A DNA stretch of 64,000 nucleotides. It comes from Amycolatopsis benzoatilytica AK 16/65 (GTDB lineage Bacteria; Actinomycetota; Actinomycetes; Mycobacteriales; Pseudonocardiaceae). The position numbers were made by a program, and so were the translations under genes. A model generated the notes under the pieces. That model had not been told where the DNA came from and did no database searches. It saw only the letters and a list, made by a program, of their open reading frames with translations. Of this stretch, positions 16,100-24,668 are shown in pieces (the stretch's first letter is position 1; each line of letters opens with the position of its first letter). The DNA is taken from contig NZ_KB912942.1 in assembly GCF_000383915.1 (NCBI RefSeq), positions 1,273,953-1,337,952 of the forward strand. The letters run 5' to 3'.

Positions 16100-17350
16100 T
16101 CAGACGGTGTCTTCGAGGCTCAGCCAATCAGACTGGAGTTGCGGGGGACGGTACGGAAGACCGTTGAGAGTGGTGCCGTGGAAGCCGATGTCGCCGTCGA
16201 AGGTGGCGTTGTCGAAGGTTGTGTAGCTCGCGAAACTCACGCGGTCGAACCATGCCTGGTCGCCGAAGCGGGCGCGGTCGAAATACGCGCTTTGGGCTGC
16301 GGCTCCGTCCTCGAACACCGGTGCGGCGGTGAACCCGGCGCCGGCGAAGCTGACGCTCCGTTCGAACTCCGCGTCGCTGAACCGGGCGATGCCCCGCAAG
16401 AGCGCTCTGTCAAATGACGCGTCGCGCTGGAAGCCAGCGTGCCGGAATATCGTGGTTCCGACGAATTCTGTGTACTCAAAGCGGGCTTCGTTGCGGAACA
16501 CCGTGCGGTCGAACTGGACGCTGCCAGCGAAAGTGGCTCGAGTGAACCAGGTCTCGCCGTGGAAGACAGCTTCGTCGAACCGGCTTGTGCCGGTGAAGGT
16601 CGCTTCGTGGAACCACGCGTCGCCGACGAACTGCGCGCCCGCGAAGCGGGCGTTGTGGAGCGCGGCACCGTTGAGGGAGAGGTCGAAAAGGACAGCGCCC
16701 GAGAGATCGAGTTCCACTCCGCTCCAGAACTGCCCGTCGGGCGCGTCCGGTGTCAGGTGCTGGACCAGGAGCCGTTGCGCGGTGAGCCGGACTTCGCGTT
16801 CCTGGCGCGGCACCGGGTCGGCGGCGTCGGCAGTGAGGTCGTAGGGCATCCGCAGATAGGCGCTCAGCACGTTGGCGATCGTCGGACGCAGGCGCGCATT
16901 TTCCTGTGCCAGCCGGTCGAGCGCGTACAGTCCGGCCAGCCGCACCGGTGCTCGGTCGGCACCGAGCTGTTCGACCGCCTTGAGGTTCAGCTCGTTGATC
17001 CGCCGCTCGGTTGCGTCATGGCGGGCATCGGCGTTGGCTTGCTCCCGCAGCCGCAGTTCCGCGCGTTTGGTGGCCAGGTCGCGTTCTGCGGTCTGTTGTC
17101 GGCGCGCGGCCAGCAGGAGCGCCAGCGCACCGCCGGTGCCGACGACGATTGTGCCGACCGTCCTGATGCCGTCCAGCCGGATGCGGTCTGCCTCGGTGCC
17201 GTGCCCGTACCACGCGAATAAAGCCCAGAAAGCAGTCGCGGCGACCACGACGACCGTCGCCGCGCAGACCACGATCGTGCGGCTGGACAGCACCCCGGCG
17301 GTCCCGTCTCCGCCGGAATCCTCCCGCGTTCGCGGGGAGAGATCGACCAT
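16100..17350 (-). CDS. Pentapeptide-repeat membrane protein
   Basis: A 416-residue protein. Two hydrophobic segments lie at about residues 26-50 and 65-80, followed by a coiled helical stretch (QQTAERDLATKRAELRLREQ). From about residue 200 to the end there are repeated units of the A-x-F-x-x type (ATFTGTSRFDEAVFHGETWF), forming a right-handed quadrilateral beta helix. The cytosolic or external side of this helix is unclear. I took ATG 17350; ATG 17407 is in frame and equally poorly supported by ribosome binding sites. Similar proteins are common in actinomycetes with unknown function. Confidence 0.8.
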   Translation of the reverse strand: MVDLSPRTREDSGGDGTAGVLSSRTIVVCAATVVVVAATAFWALFAWYGHGTEADRIRLDGIRTVGTIVVGTGGALALLLAARRQQTAERDLATKRAELRLREQANADARHDATERRINELNLKAVEQLGADRAPVRLAGLYALDRLAQENARLRPTIANVLSAYLRMPYDLTADAADPVPRQEREVRLTAQRLLVQHLTPDAPDGQFWSGVELDLSGAVLFDLSLNGAALHNARFAGAQFVGDAWFHEATFTGTSRFDEAVFHGETWFTRATFAGSVQFDRTVFRNEARFEYTEFVGTTIFRHAGFQRDASFDRALLRGIARFSDAEFERSVSFAGAGFTAAPVFEDGAAAQSAYFDRARFGDQAWFDRVSFASYTTFDNATFDGDIGFHGTTLNGLPYRPPQLQSDWLSLEDTV

Positions 17351-17431
17351 CCCTCCATGATCAGCGCTCGGGCCCCGGAAAGGAGCAGCTGGAAGGGTGG
17401 AACCCATTCCGCCGAACAGCGGCGCCCTTCC

Positions 17432-17962
17432 TTACCGGTCGTAATAAGAAGTCGGCGGCTCCGGCCACTGCCGGGTCGGCGAGTCCGGCCCGCTCCGCTT
17501 CTTCTTGTGCAGGGTCCGCGCGCTGGCCGCCATGCTGCTCACCACGATCGCGATCACCAGCCCGATCACCAGGTTGATCAACGCCGTCGCGATCTTCGCG
17601 TCCAGCCCGACCGTCAGCGTCAACGGCAGCACCACCGCGATCGCCGTCACCAGCACCATGATCCAGCCGAAAAACTGTCCCGGCGCCGGCGTCGCCACGC
17701 TCAGCAGATGCATCAGCCCGGTGGCCAGCAGCGCGACCACCGCGGCGGCGATCGCGTACGTCGGGGTGCTCGCCTTGCCCCACAAGCCGTCGCCCTTCGG
17801 GGCCAGCACCGGCACGTCAAAGATGCCGCGCGCGATCAGCAGGCCGACCACTGCCACGAGCGCGGCTACGACCGCGGTCGCCACCCCGCCCGCCCACAGC
17901 CGGGCGGCGTCGATGCCGGGGCGGGTGTCCTCGTTGTAGCCGCCGGGGTATTGCTGCGCCAT
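17432..17962 (-). CDS. Four-helix membrane protein (DUF6069-like)
   Basis: A 176-residue protein with four hydrophobic segments after a short polar N-terminus (MAQQYPGGYNEDTRPGIDAA) and a basic, proline-rich C-terminal tail (KKKRSGPDSP). The arrangement is that of the DUF6069 family, whose function is unknown. GGAAGGA precedes the start. It lies between the pentapeptide protein and an HdeD-like gene, all on the same strand. Confidence 0.7.
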   Translation of the reverse strand: MAQQYPGGYNEDTRPGIDAARLWAGGVATAVVAALVAVVGLLIARGIFDVPVLAPKGDGLWGKASTPTYAIAAAVVALLATGLMHLLSVATPAPGQFFGWIMVLVTAIAVVLPLTLTVGLDAKIATALINLVIGLVIAIVVSSMAASARTLHKKKRSGPDSPTRQWPEPPTSYYDR

Positions 17963-18006
17963 CGCGGTCCTTCCGTCGCCGGTACGGTCCTTCCCCGATT
18001 GTCGCG

Positions 18007-18594
18007 CTACTTCGGCGCGGCTGCCGGGTCGGCGGACAGCTTGCGCAGTTTGAACGACAGCACTACCAGGGTGACCCCGTAGATCACCGCGTAAATGCCG
18101 ATCAGCAGCGCGACGCCGTACGCGCCGGCGATCGGGTGGAACAGCACCAGGACCCCGGCGAGCACCGACAGCGCGCCGGCCACGATGAGGAACGCTTCGC
18201 CGGTGATCTGCTTGCGCAGCCGGACCGCGGCGACGATCTCCATGATCCCGGTGACCACGGCCCACGCGCCGACGAGCGTCGCCAGCACCAGGATGGTCAG
18301 GCCGGGCCATACGAGGGTCATCACGCCGGCGACGAGGCCCAGCATGCCGAGCAGCGCGTAGGCGAACCGGTGCGCGCCGTCGCCCGGGCGGAACGCCTGC
18401 ATGATCGCGCCGACCGCGTCGAACAGCACGTAGATCCCGAACAGGATGGCGAGCGCCAGCACGGTGATGCCAGGCCAGACCAGCGCCAGCACGCCGAACA
18501 GCACGCCCAGGATCCCGCGGGTGAGCATCAGCGGCCACGCGCGCCGCGGGTCGAGCACCGCCAAGCCGAAGACGGGCGGAGTGGGCATGGTCAT
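18007..18594 (-). CDS. HdeD/DUF308 family membrane protein
   Basis: A 195-residue protein with six hydrophobic helices arranged as three repeats. Each repeat has the family motif of a helix ending in ALVWPGITVLAL or LVWPGLTILVLA or VLFHPIAGAY. In enterobacteria HdeD is linked to acid resistance; in actinomycetes the role is not established. ATG 18594 and ATG 18588 are alternative starts. It is upstream of the DUF6069-like gene and probably co-transcribed with it. Confidence 0.85.
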   Translation of the reverse strand: MTMPTPPVFGLAVLDPRRAWPLMLTRGILGVLFGVLALVWPGITVLALAILFGIYVLFDAVGAIMQAFRPGDGAHRFAYALLGMLGLVAGVMTLVWPGLTILVLATLVGAWAVVTGIMEIVAAVRLRKQITGEAFLIVAGALSVLAGVLVLFHPIAGAYGVALLIGIYAVIYGVTLVVLSFKLRKLSADPAAAPK

Positions 18595-18681
18595 GGGGTC
18601 GCCTCCCGAGTGTCGTGCTGACCTGGGGAAACGGTAGCCGGATGAGGCCCGGGCCGCCGGGACCTCACCCGATCGAGGGCG

Positions 18682-19821
18682 CTACCAGACGACCGGGAGA
18701 CCGGCGAGGCGCCAGGTTCCCGGGTCCGGCATCCGCTTCGCCTCCAGCACCCGCAGGCCGGGGAACCGGTCGAGCAGCGCCGTCAGCGCCGCTTCGGCTT
18801 GGACTCGGGCGAACGACGCGCCCAGGCAGAAGTGCGGTCCGTGTGCGAAGCCGAGGTGCGCGCCCCCGGTGCGGCGGACGTCGAACCGGTCCGGGTCGGC
18901 GAAGACACGCGGATCGCGGTTGGCCGCCGCGATCGACGCGGTCACCTGCTCGCCGCGGCGGATCAGCGAGCCGTGCAGCTCGACGTCTTCGGTGGCCTGG
19001 CGGGGGATGGTCAGCAGCTGCGAACCGCACCAGCGCATCAGTTCCTCGACCGCGCCCGGCCACAGTTCCGGTTCCGCGCGGAGGATCTCGAGCTGATCCG
19101 GGTGCGCCAGCAGGGTTTCGACCGAGTTCGCGATGAAGTTCGCCGGTGTCTGCCCGGCCAGCACGAGCTGCCACACCAGCGCGACGGTCTCCGTTTCGGT
19201 CAGCCCGGCGCTGGTCAAGTGCGCCAGCAACGCACTGTCCGGATGCGCCGCCAGCGACCGCGAGCTGTCGATGATTCCCGGCACCGCCGCGGCGAATCCC
19301 TCGCCGTGCGCCTGTACGACCGCCCCGCCGTACTCGTGCCAGCGGGGCCGCTCGGCTTCCGGTACGCCGACGAGTTCGCAGATCACCGCCATCGGGAGCG
19401 GCTGCGCGAACTCGGTCAGCAAGTCGACCGGGCCTTCGGCGGGCAGCGCGTCCAGGTACTGGCCGACGATTTTTTCGATCTGCGGCCGGAACTCCAACGC
19501 GCGGCGGGCGGCGAAGGCGGGCGCGGCCAGGCGGCGCAGCCGCGCGTGTTCTTCGCCCTCCACTTCCTGCATCGTCCGCAGGTACGGACGGCAGTGCTCG
19601 GGCACCTCGGGCCGATGGTGGTAGCTGCCCTCGCTCAGCGCGAAGCGCGAGTCGGCGAGCATCGCGCGCGCCTCGGCGTGCCGGGTGACCACCCACATCG
19701 GCGGGAAGCCGGGCCCGACCAGCTTGGCGAGCGGACCCTGCTCGCGCGCCGCGCCGTAGGTCGAGAACGGGTCGAGGACCACGGCCGGATCGGTCAGGTC
19801 GAGTTCGGGAACGGGGGACAC
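18682..19821 (-). CDS. Cytochrome P450 with altered I-helix
   Basis: A 379-residue soluble P450. The haem loop FAHGPHFCLGAS holds the Cys ligand near residue 331, the ExxR motif is in VEELMRW and the PERF-like region is DPDRFDV. The I-helix reads LVLAGQTPAN where most P450s have AGHETT or AGxDT, so the usual acid-threonine pair for oxygen activation is replaced by Thr-Pro. GTG 19821 is preferred over GTG 19827 because GGAGG is then six bases away. It is divergent from a TetR-type gene that probably controls it. The substrate is unknown. Confidence 0.88.
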   Translation of the reverse strand: MSPVPELDLTDPAVVLDPFSTYGAAREQGPLAKLVGPGFPPMWVVTRHAEARAMLADSRFALSEGSYHHRPEVPEHCRPYLRTMQEVEGEEHARLRRLAAPAFAARRALEFRPQIEKIVGQYLDALPAEGPVDLLTEFAQPLPMAVICELVGVPEAERPRWHEYGGAVVQAHGEGFAAAVPGIIDSSRSLAAHPDSALLAHLTSAGLTETETVALVWQLVLAGQTPANFIANSVETLLAHPDQLEILRAEPELWPGAVEELMRWCGSQLLTIPRQATEDVELHGSLIRRGEQVTASIAAANRDPRVFADPDRFDVRRTGGAHLGFAHGPHFCLGASFARVQAEAALTALLDRFPGLRVLEAKRMPDPGTWRLAGLPVVW

Positions 19822-19845
19822 CGGCACCTCCAGATGGTGAATTCA

Positions 19846-19857
19846 GATGATCTCATC
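19846..19857. promoter_or_regulatory. Palindrome in the P450/TetR divergent promoter
   Basis: GATGA-TC-TCATC is a perfect inverted repeat, 25 bases before the P450 start and 50 before the TetR start. Its place in the only AT-rich part of the region makes it a candidate operator for the TetR protein encoded at 19907. Confidence 0.5.
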
Positions 19858-19906
19858 ATATGCATGGTGACGGTATCTTGGCCAGGACGGACCGGGAGGG
19901 CGCACG

Positions 19907-20977
19907 ATGGCTCGGCTGACCAGGGCAGAGACACAGGAGCGGAACCGGGCGAGGGTGCTCGCCGCGGCGCGCGAGGAGTTCACCGAGCGCGGGTTCCGGG
20001 ACGCCAAGATCGACGTGATCGCCGAACGGGCCGAGCTGACCCGCGGCGCGGTCTACTCCAACTTCCCGGGCAAGCGCGCGCTCTACTTCGCGGTGCTCGC
20101 CGCCGAAGCGGAACGATTCGCCGCGCAGCCGCCGGATCCGGACCCCGGCCTGACCCCGGCGGAGGCGCTCGGCGCGTTCGCCCGTGCCTGGGTCGCCCGG
20201 CTGCCGCTCGCGACCGACCCGGATGCCCGGCTGGGCGTCGACCTGCTGCCGGAGATCCTCGCCGACGAACTCACCCACCGCCCGTACGCGCAGCTGCTGC
20301 GGTTCGACGCGATCGTGCTCGGCCTTGCCCTGGAACGGCTTTCGCCGTCGTCCGGCCGGCTGGTCCGTGTCGCGGAGGCGGCCCTGACGACGCTGCACGG
20401 AGCGAGTCAGCTCGCGGCCGCGGCGCCCGGATTCGGCGAGCCGTTCAACGTGGTGCGGCTGTGCGAGGCATTGCCCGCGCTGGGTCTGACCGACAGCTGG
20501 CCGGAGCCGCCGATTATGCCGCAGGCGCGTCCGGCCGCCGAACCCTGGGCGCCGCCGGAGGTTTTCGACGCGCTGCGAGCTCGTGCCACCCGGATCGACG
20601 GCGACGGTGTGGTCGCGGTGATCGGGTTGCACCGGCTGTCCGCGATCGAGGAAGCCTTGCGCGCGGCGGGGGAGGCCACGCTGGTGGTGGTGACCGGCCA
20701 GCCCGGGGAGCTGACCCCGTTGACGAACTTGGTGCTCGCGGACCTGCGCGGGCTGTTGCGGCGATCGTGTCCGGAAGCCGCCTGGCCGCGCCTGCGCGTC
20801 GTCGTCGACGAGACCGGTCAGCTCGCGGCCGCCGCCGGAGTGTCCGCGGTGAGCGACGCGACCGAGACCGCGATCCGGGTCCACAATGGACACATTGTGC
20901 TCCGGGCGGAGGGGTTCGGCGCGTGCCACGCGGTCGCGGCCGCTCCGGTGCCGGCTGATCCCGCCGAAAAGCCGTGA
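19907..20977 (+). CDS. TetR regulator with extra C-terminal redoxin-like domain
   Basis: A 356-residue protein, about 150 residues longer than a normal TetR regulator. Residues 10-58 form the helix-turn-helix (AELTRGAVYSNFPGKRALYF) and residues 60-195 the ligand domain. From about 220 on there is an alpha/beta domain: LVVVTGQPGELTPL, a helix, RLRVVVDETGQLAAAAGVSA, and TAIRVHNGHIVLRAEG, which follows the order of a thioredoxin/AhpC fold but lacks the CxxC or peroxidatic Cys. It is divergent from the P450. Its TGA stop (20975-20977) lies inside the palindromic repeat at 20972. Confidence 0.85.
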   Translation: MARLTRAETQERNRARVLAAAREEFTERGFRDAKIDVIAERAELTRGAVYSNFPGKRALYFAVLAAEAERFAAQPPDPDPGLTPAEALGAFARAWVARLPLATDPDARLGVDLLPEILADELTHRPYAQLLRFDAIVLGLALERLSPSSGRLVRVAEAALTTLHGASQLAAAAPGFGEPFNVVRLCEALPALGLTDSWPEPPIMPQARPAAEPWAPPEVFDALRARATRIDGDGVVAVIGLHRLSAIEEALRAAGEATLVVVTGQPGELTPLTNLVLADLRGLLRRSCPEAAWPRLRVVVDETGQLAAAAGVSAVSDATETAIRVHNGHIVLRAEGFGACHAVAAAPVPADPAEKP

Positions 20978-21024
20978 GGGGCCTCTTCCGGGAATCAGAT
21001 TCCCGGAAGAGGCCCCGCACGGAC
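20972..21024. repeat. Gene-end palindromic repeat, copy 3
   Basis: A 53-base element with 22-base arms (20972-20993 and 21001-21022), one mismatch, and a 7-base centre. The left arm supplies the TGA of the TetR gene; the right arm ends 19 bases before the stop of the convergent peptidase gene. It could end transcription in both directions. Confidence 0.93.
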
Positions 21025-21043
21025 CGTTTTTCGCCCGAGACGA

Positions 21044-24000
21044 TCAGCCGATGCGGTAGCTGTAGGGCAGAGCCGCCAGCACCTCACCGGTTCCGACCTG
21101 CGGAAGACCGGTCACGCCGGTCGGCAGCGACGGCACCGTCACGAGGTTCAGGTGCCCGGTCACCGTCTGCCCGGCCTTGCCGGACGGGGTGATGGTGACT
21201 GTGACGGTCGCGGTCTCGCCCGGCTTGACCAGCTGCGGCGTGCCGCCGGTGCCGTTCGGGTCCACCGACTGGCCGTACGGGTCGCCGGTCGAGGACGTGA
21301 CCGCGCCGTCGAAGCCCGCGGTCCGGATCGACGACGTGTAGCTGGAGTGGCCTGCCGGCGCGCCCGCCGGGCCGAACGGGCCGATCTCCTGCACGTCGGC
21401 GAACCAGAGGCCCTTCGTGACATACCCGGACTTCTCGCCGATCGTCGCGACCGACACCGTGCTGCCGTTCTGCGCGGCCTTCAGGTCGCCGAGCACGTCG
21501 ATGCCCGCGGCCGAGCCCTGGATCTCCGCCTGCGCGGGCACCGTCGACGAGGTCGCGACGGTGAACCGGCTGGTGTCCGGCGGAATCGAGTACACCGGCG
21601 CGTCCGTGCCCTGTTCCGGCAGAGCGACCTCGGTCGAACCCTGGATCGGCTGCGGCTGCAGCGTCTGCTGGGTGTTCGTCCGCGCGTCGACGCCGATCGC
21701 GATCGGCTCGACGCCGGTGTTGCGCACCGTCACCGGCATCGTGACAGCCTTGCCGGCGGCCAGCTGCTTCGCCGCGGACGCGGGCAGCGCGGGGGCGCTG
21801 ACCGAGACCTGGTCGAAGCCGACGGTCCCGGTGAACGGCTGCTCGATCTGCTTGCCGGTCACCGGGTTCTGCACCACCAGCACGAGGTGCCAGCGGCCGG
21901 GCAGCGGGTTCGCGTCGGTCAGCTGCAGGCCGGTGCCCTGGCCCAGCGTGGTGGGCGAGGTCAGGAAGGCGTTGCTGTTCACGTCGGCGAGCTCGCCGTT
22001 CGGGTCGACCAGGACACCGTCCAGCAGCGTGCCCGGGTCTTGCAGCTTCACCGCGACGTCGAGGTCGTGCTTGCCGCGAGGAACGTCGAACTCGTAGGAG
22101 AACGTCTGCGCAGGCGACACGGCGCGCGCGTTGCCGCCGGTGATCGTGCCGCTGAAGGTCCCCGGCCCGTTCTTGGTCGGGATCAGCGAACGCACGATCG
22201 CGGACAAGGTGGTCTGGTGGCCGTCGGAGCTGCCGAAGGTCACCGAGTAGTCCGCGTCGCCGCCGGTGGCCGGGGCCTGCAGCGAGAAGTGCACCGGCTT
22301 GGTCTGGCCCGGGTTGAGCTGCAGGATCTGCGGTGACACCTGGCCGTACGGGACAGCCCGCTGCGCCGTGGTGGCCAGCTGGATGTCGCCGGTGTAGCCG
22401 GCCTTGCCGGACACCGAGTACAGCACCGCGGTCCAGGTACCGGCGGCCGGACGGGTGACGTCGACGTTGGCGTAGTTCGCCGTCGCCGGTCCGCCCTGCG
22501 GGCGGCTGTTGGCGACGAAGGTGCCGTCCGGCGCGAGCAGCGTCAGCCGCACCACCGGGGTGACGGACTGGCCGTTCACCGTCTTCGGGCTGCCCTGCCA
22601 GGCCATCCGGGCCAGAAGCCGTTGCGCGCCAGCGGGAACTGAGAACGTGACCTTCTTGTACGCCCAGTTGGCGCCATTGAAGTACGGGAAGGTCGGCAGG
22701 CTCGTGGAGTCGAACCCGGTGGTCTGGGTCTGGGTGCCCATCGGCGCGAAGGTGCGCGTGCCGGTGCTGACCGTGAGCGGCTTGCTGCCGACGTTGGTGA
22801 CGTTCACCGAACCCTGCTGGGTGCTGCCCGGCGCGCCTTCCAGAGTCAGCTGGTCGGCCGACAGCGAGATGTTCGACGCGACGCCCGTCGGAGCGCCGGT
22901 GGTGCCCGGCGCGGTCAGCGCGGCTTCGACGGCCGCACGCGCGTCGAGCAGGCCGGAACCCTGCTCGTCGGCGGGGAGGTTGAGGTCGCGGGTGGTGCCG
23001 GTGATGAGCTGCTTCACCTGCGCGGGCGTCGGCGACGCGCCGTGGTGGGTGTTGCGGTAGCTCTGGATCACCAGCGCGGCGACGCCCGCGGTCAGCGGCG
23101 CCGCTTCACTGGTGCCGCCGAACGACTCCAGGTCGGTGCCCTGCGGCACGGTCTTGAAGTTGCGGCATTCCGCGTACGCCGGCGCGCAGTCGGCCCAGTT
23201 GCCCTCGCCGGGTGCGACCAGGTCGATGGTGCGGCCGTTCTGCGTGATGCCGGACGAGGACAGCGCGGAGATGTTGTCGCTCACCCATTTCCCGTTGGAG
23301 AACGGGAAAGCCGCGTAGCCGGTCTGCGCGTACAGCCGGTTGTCGGTGGTCGCGCCCGCGGAGATGACCAGCGGGTCGGTGGCCGGGCTGCCGATCGTGG
23401 ACGTGGTGCCCGCGTCGCCGCTGGACGCGGTGACCGTGACGCCCGCCGCGACCGCCTGGTCGTTGAAGACCTGGAACAGGTTGCGGGAGCTGGAATCCGG
23501 GTACTGGTTCAGGCCGAGCGACTCGTTGATCACGTCGACGTGGTCGACCGTCACCGCGTAGTCGATCGCCTGCAGCACCGCGGAGTTCGTCGCGGTGCGG
23601 CCGAAGACGTTCAGGCCGACCAGGCTCGCGCCCGGGGCCACGCCTTTGACGACGATGTTGCAGCCGGCCGGCAGCGGGTGCTTCTCGTTCACGAACTTCG
23701 ACAGATCGTGCACCACGACGCCCTGTGCGGCGATCGACGAGGCGTCGCCGAACGCCTCGGCCCCGGCGTCGGTCGTGTTCGGGCCGTCGCCGGAGAAGTC
23801 CTGGTAGTCGGAGAACACGTGGCTGCCGTCGGGCCGGATGAAGTCCGCGTAGTTCGGGTCCATGTTGTCGGCCAGGAACGCGACCTTGACCCCGGCGCCG
23901 TTGGCCAGGTCGGACGCGCTCTTCGAACCGTCGGTGCTGTACGCGTGGATCGAGGTCAGCGCTTCCGGCTCCAGCAGCGGCTTCGCCGGGTCGGTCGGGC

Positions 24001-24460
24001 AAATCGCGTTCGGCGTTGCCGCCTGCGCCTTGCCCCCGGCCTGCGGCGCGCCGGCCGGCGCGGCCGGCTTCGCGTCCGGCAGCATCACCTTGCTGTCCGG
24101 CAGCACCTGCGCGACCGCCGGGTCCTGCGCGAGCTGCGCGGCCTGCGCGGGCGTGACGGTGGCGGAGAACGCGTTGCCCAGCGCGAAGTGCTTGACCTTG
24201 GCCGGTGCGGCACCGGCCAGCTTGGCCAGCACCGAGTTCTGTTCCTGAGTGGCTTTCGCGCGGCGATCGCCCGACTCCGCCTTGGTGGGCGGCGCGCCGG
24301 GCAACTGGTCCGCGAGGACGACGATGACGGATTGCGGTGTGCCGTCGGCCGTCGCGGCGGTCTGCGGGGCAGCCAGTGCCGACTGGGTTACCCCAGCCAG
24401 CACCAGACTGCCGGTCGCAGCCATGACGAGGGCGCGAACGGATCGCGAGGAACGCCCCAT
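21044..24460 (-). CDS. Secreted S8 subtilisin-like protein with degenerate catalytic motifs
   Basis: A 1138-residue exported protein. It has a signal peptide (hydrophobic core ending in SALA-AP near residue 31), an I9-like propeptide (SVIVVLADQLPG), and a subtilase domain from about 185 to 510. The nucleophile region is intact (SFGGTSEAAPLTAGVAAL). The other two catalytic motifs are not: where VAVIDTG is expected it reads VAFLADN, and where HGTHVAG is expected it reads FGDASSIAAQG. About 600 residues of beta-sandwich domains follow, including a jelly-roll type segment (WAYKKVTFSVPAGAQRLLAR). It is possibly a non-classical protease or a binding protein. Confidence 0.85.
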   Translation of the reverse strand: MGRSSRSVRALVMAATGSLVLAGVTQSALAAPQTAATADGTPQSVIVVLADQLPGAPPTKAESGDRRAKATQEQNSVLAKLAGAAPAKVKHFALGNAFSATVTPAQAAQLAQDPAVAQVLPDSKVMLPDAKPAAPAGAPQAGGKAQAATPNAICPTDPAKPLLEPEALTSIHAYSTDGSKSASDLANGAGVKVAFLADNMDPNYADFIRPDGSHVFSDYQDFSGDGPNTTDAGAEAFGDASSIAAQGVVVHDLSKFVNEKHPLPAGCNIVVKGVAPGASLVGLNVFGRTATNSAVLQAIDYAVTVDHVDVINESLGLNQYPDSSSRNLFQVFNDQAVAAGVTVTASSGDAGTTSTIGSPATDPLVISAGATTDNRLYAQTGYAAFPFSNGKWVSDNISALSSSGITQNGRTIDLVAPGEGNWADCAPAYAECRNFKTVPQGTDLESFGGTSEAAPLTAGVAALVIQSYRNTHHGASPTPAQVKQLITGTTRDLNLPADEQGSGLLDARAAVEAALTAPGTTGAPTGVASNISLSADQLTLEGAPGSTQQGSVNVTNVGSKPLTVSTGTRTFAPMGTQTQTTGFDSTSLPTFPYFNGANWAYKKVTFSVPAGAQRLLARMAWQGSPKTVNGQSVTPVVRLTLLAPDGTFVANSRPQGGPATANYANVDVTRPAAGTWTAVLYSVSGKAGYTGDIQLATTAQRAVPYGQVSPQILQLNPGQTKPVHFSLQAPATGGDADYSVTFGSSDGHQTTLSAIVRSLIPTKNGPGTFSGTITGGNARAVSPAQTFSYEFDVPRGKHDLDVAVKLQDPGTLLDGVLVDPNGELADVNSNAFLTSPTTLGQGTGLQLTDANPLPGRWHLVLVVQNPVTGKQIEQPFTGTVGFDQVSVSAPALPASAAKQLAAGKAVTMPVTVRNTGVEPIAIGVDARTNTQQTLQPQPIQGSTEVALPEQGTDAPVYSIPPDTSRFTVATSSTVPAQAEIQGSAAGIDVLGDLKAAQNGSTVSVATIGEKSGYVTKGLWFADVQEIGPFGPAGAPAGHSSYTSSIRTAGFDGAVTSSTGDPYGQSVDPNGTGGTPQLVKPGETATVTVTITPSGKAGQTVTGHLNLVTVPSLPTGVTGLPQVGTGEVLAALPYSYRIG

Positions 24461-24605
24461 GTGCAGTTCCCACTTCCTGTTCGAATGGTTCGTGAGTTAC
24501 CGGCCCCGACGAAAGCGGGCGCGAACCAACCGCGCCCGTTTTCCCTGCCGCAGAACTCTTTCGCGGCCCGGCACGATCCACAAGCGACAATAGTGGGAAA
24601 GAATT

Positions 24606-24659
24606 CCGGCAAACAGGACTGAATTCCGGGCAGTGCGGGCATTCGGTCCTGTTTGCCGG
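24606..24659 (-). terminator. Terminator after the MFS gene
   Basis: Perfect 14-base arms (CCGGCAAACAGGAC at 24606-24619 and its complement at 24646-24659) enclose a 26-base loop. On the minus strand the stem is followed by GAATTCTTTC. It starts ten bases beyond the stop codon of the MFS gene. Confidence 0.75.
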
Positions 24660-24668
24660 GTTAGTCGA

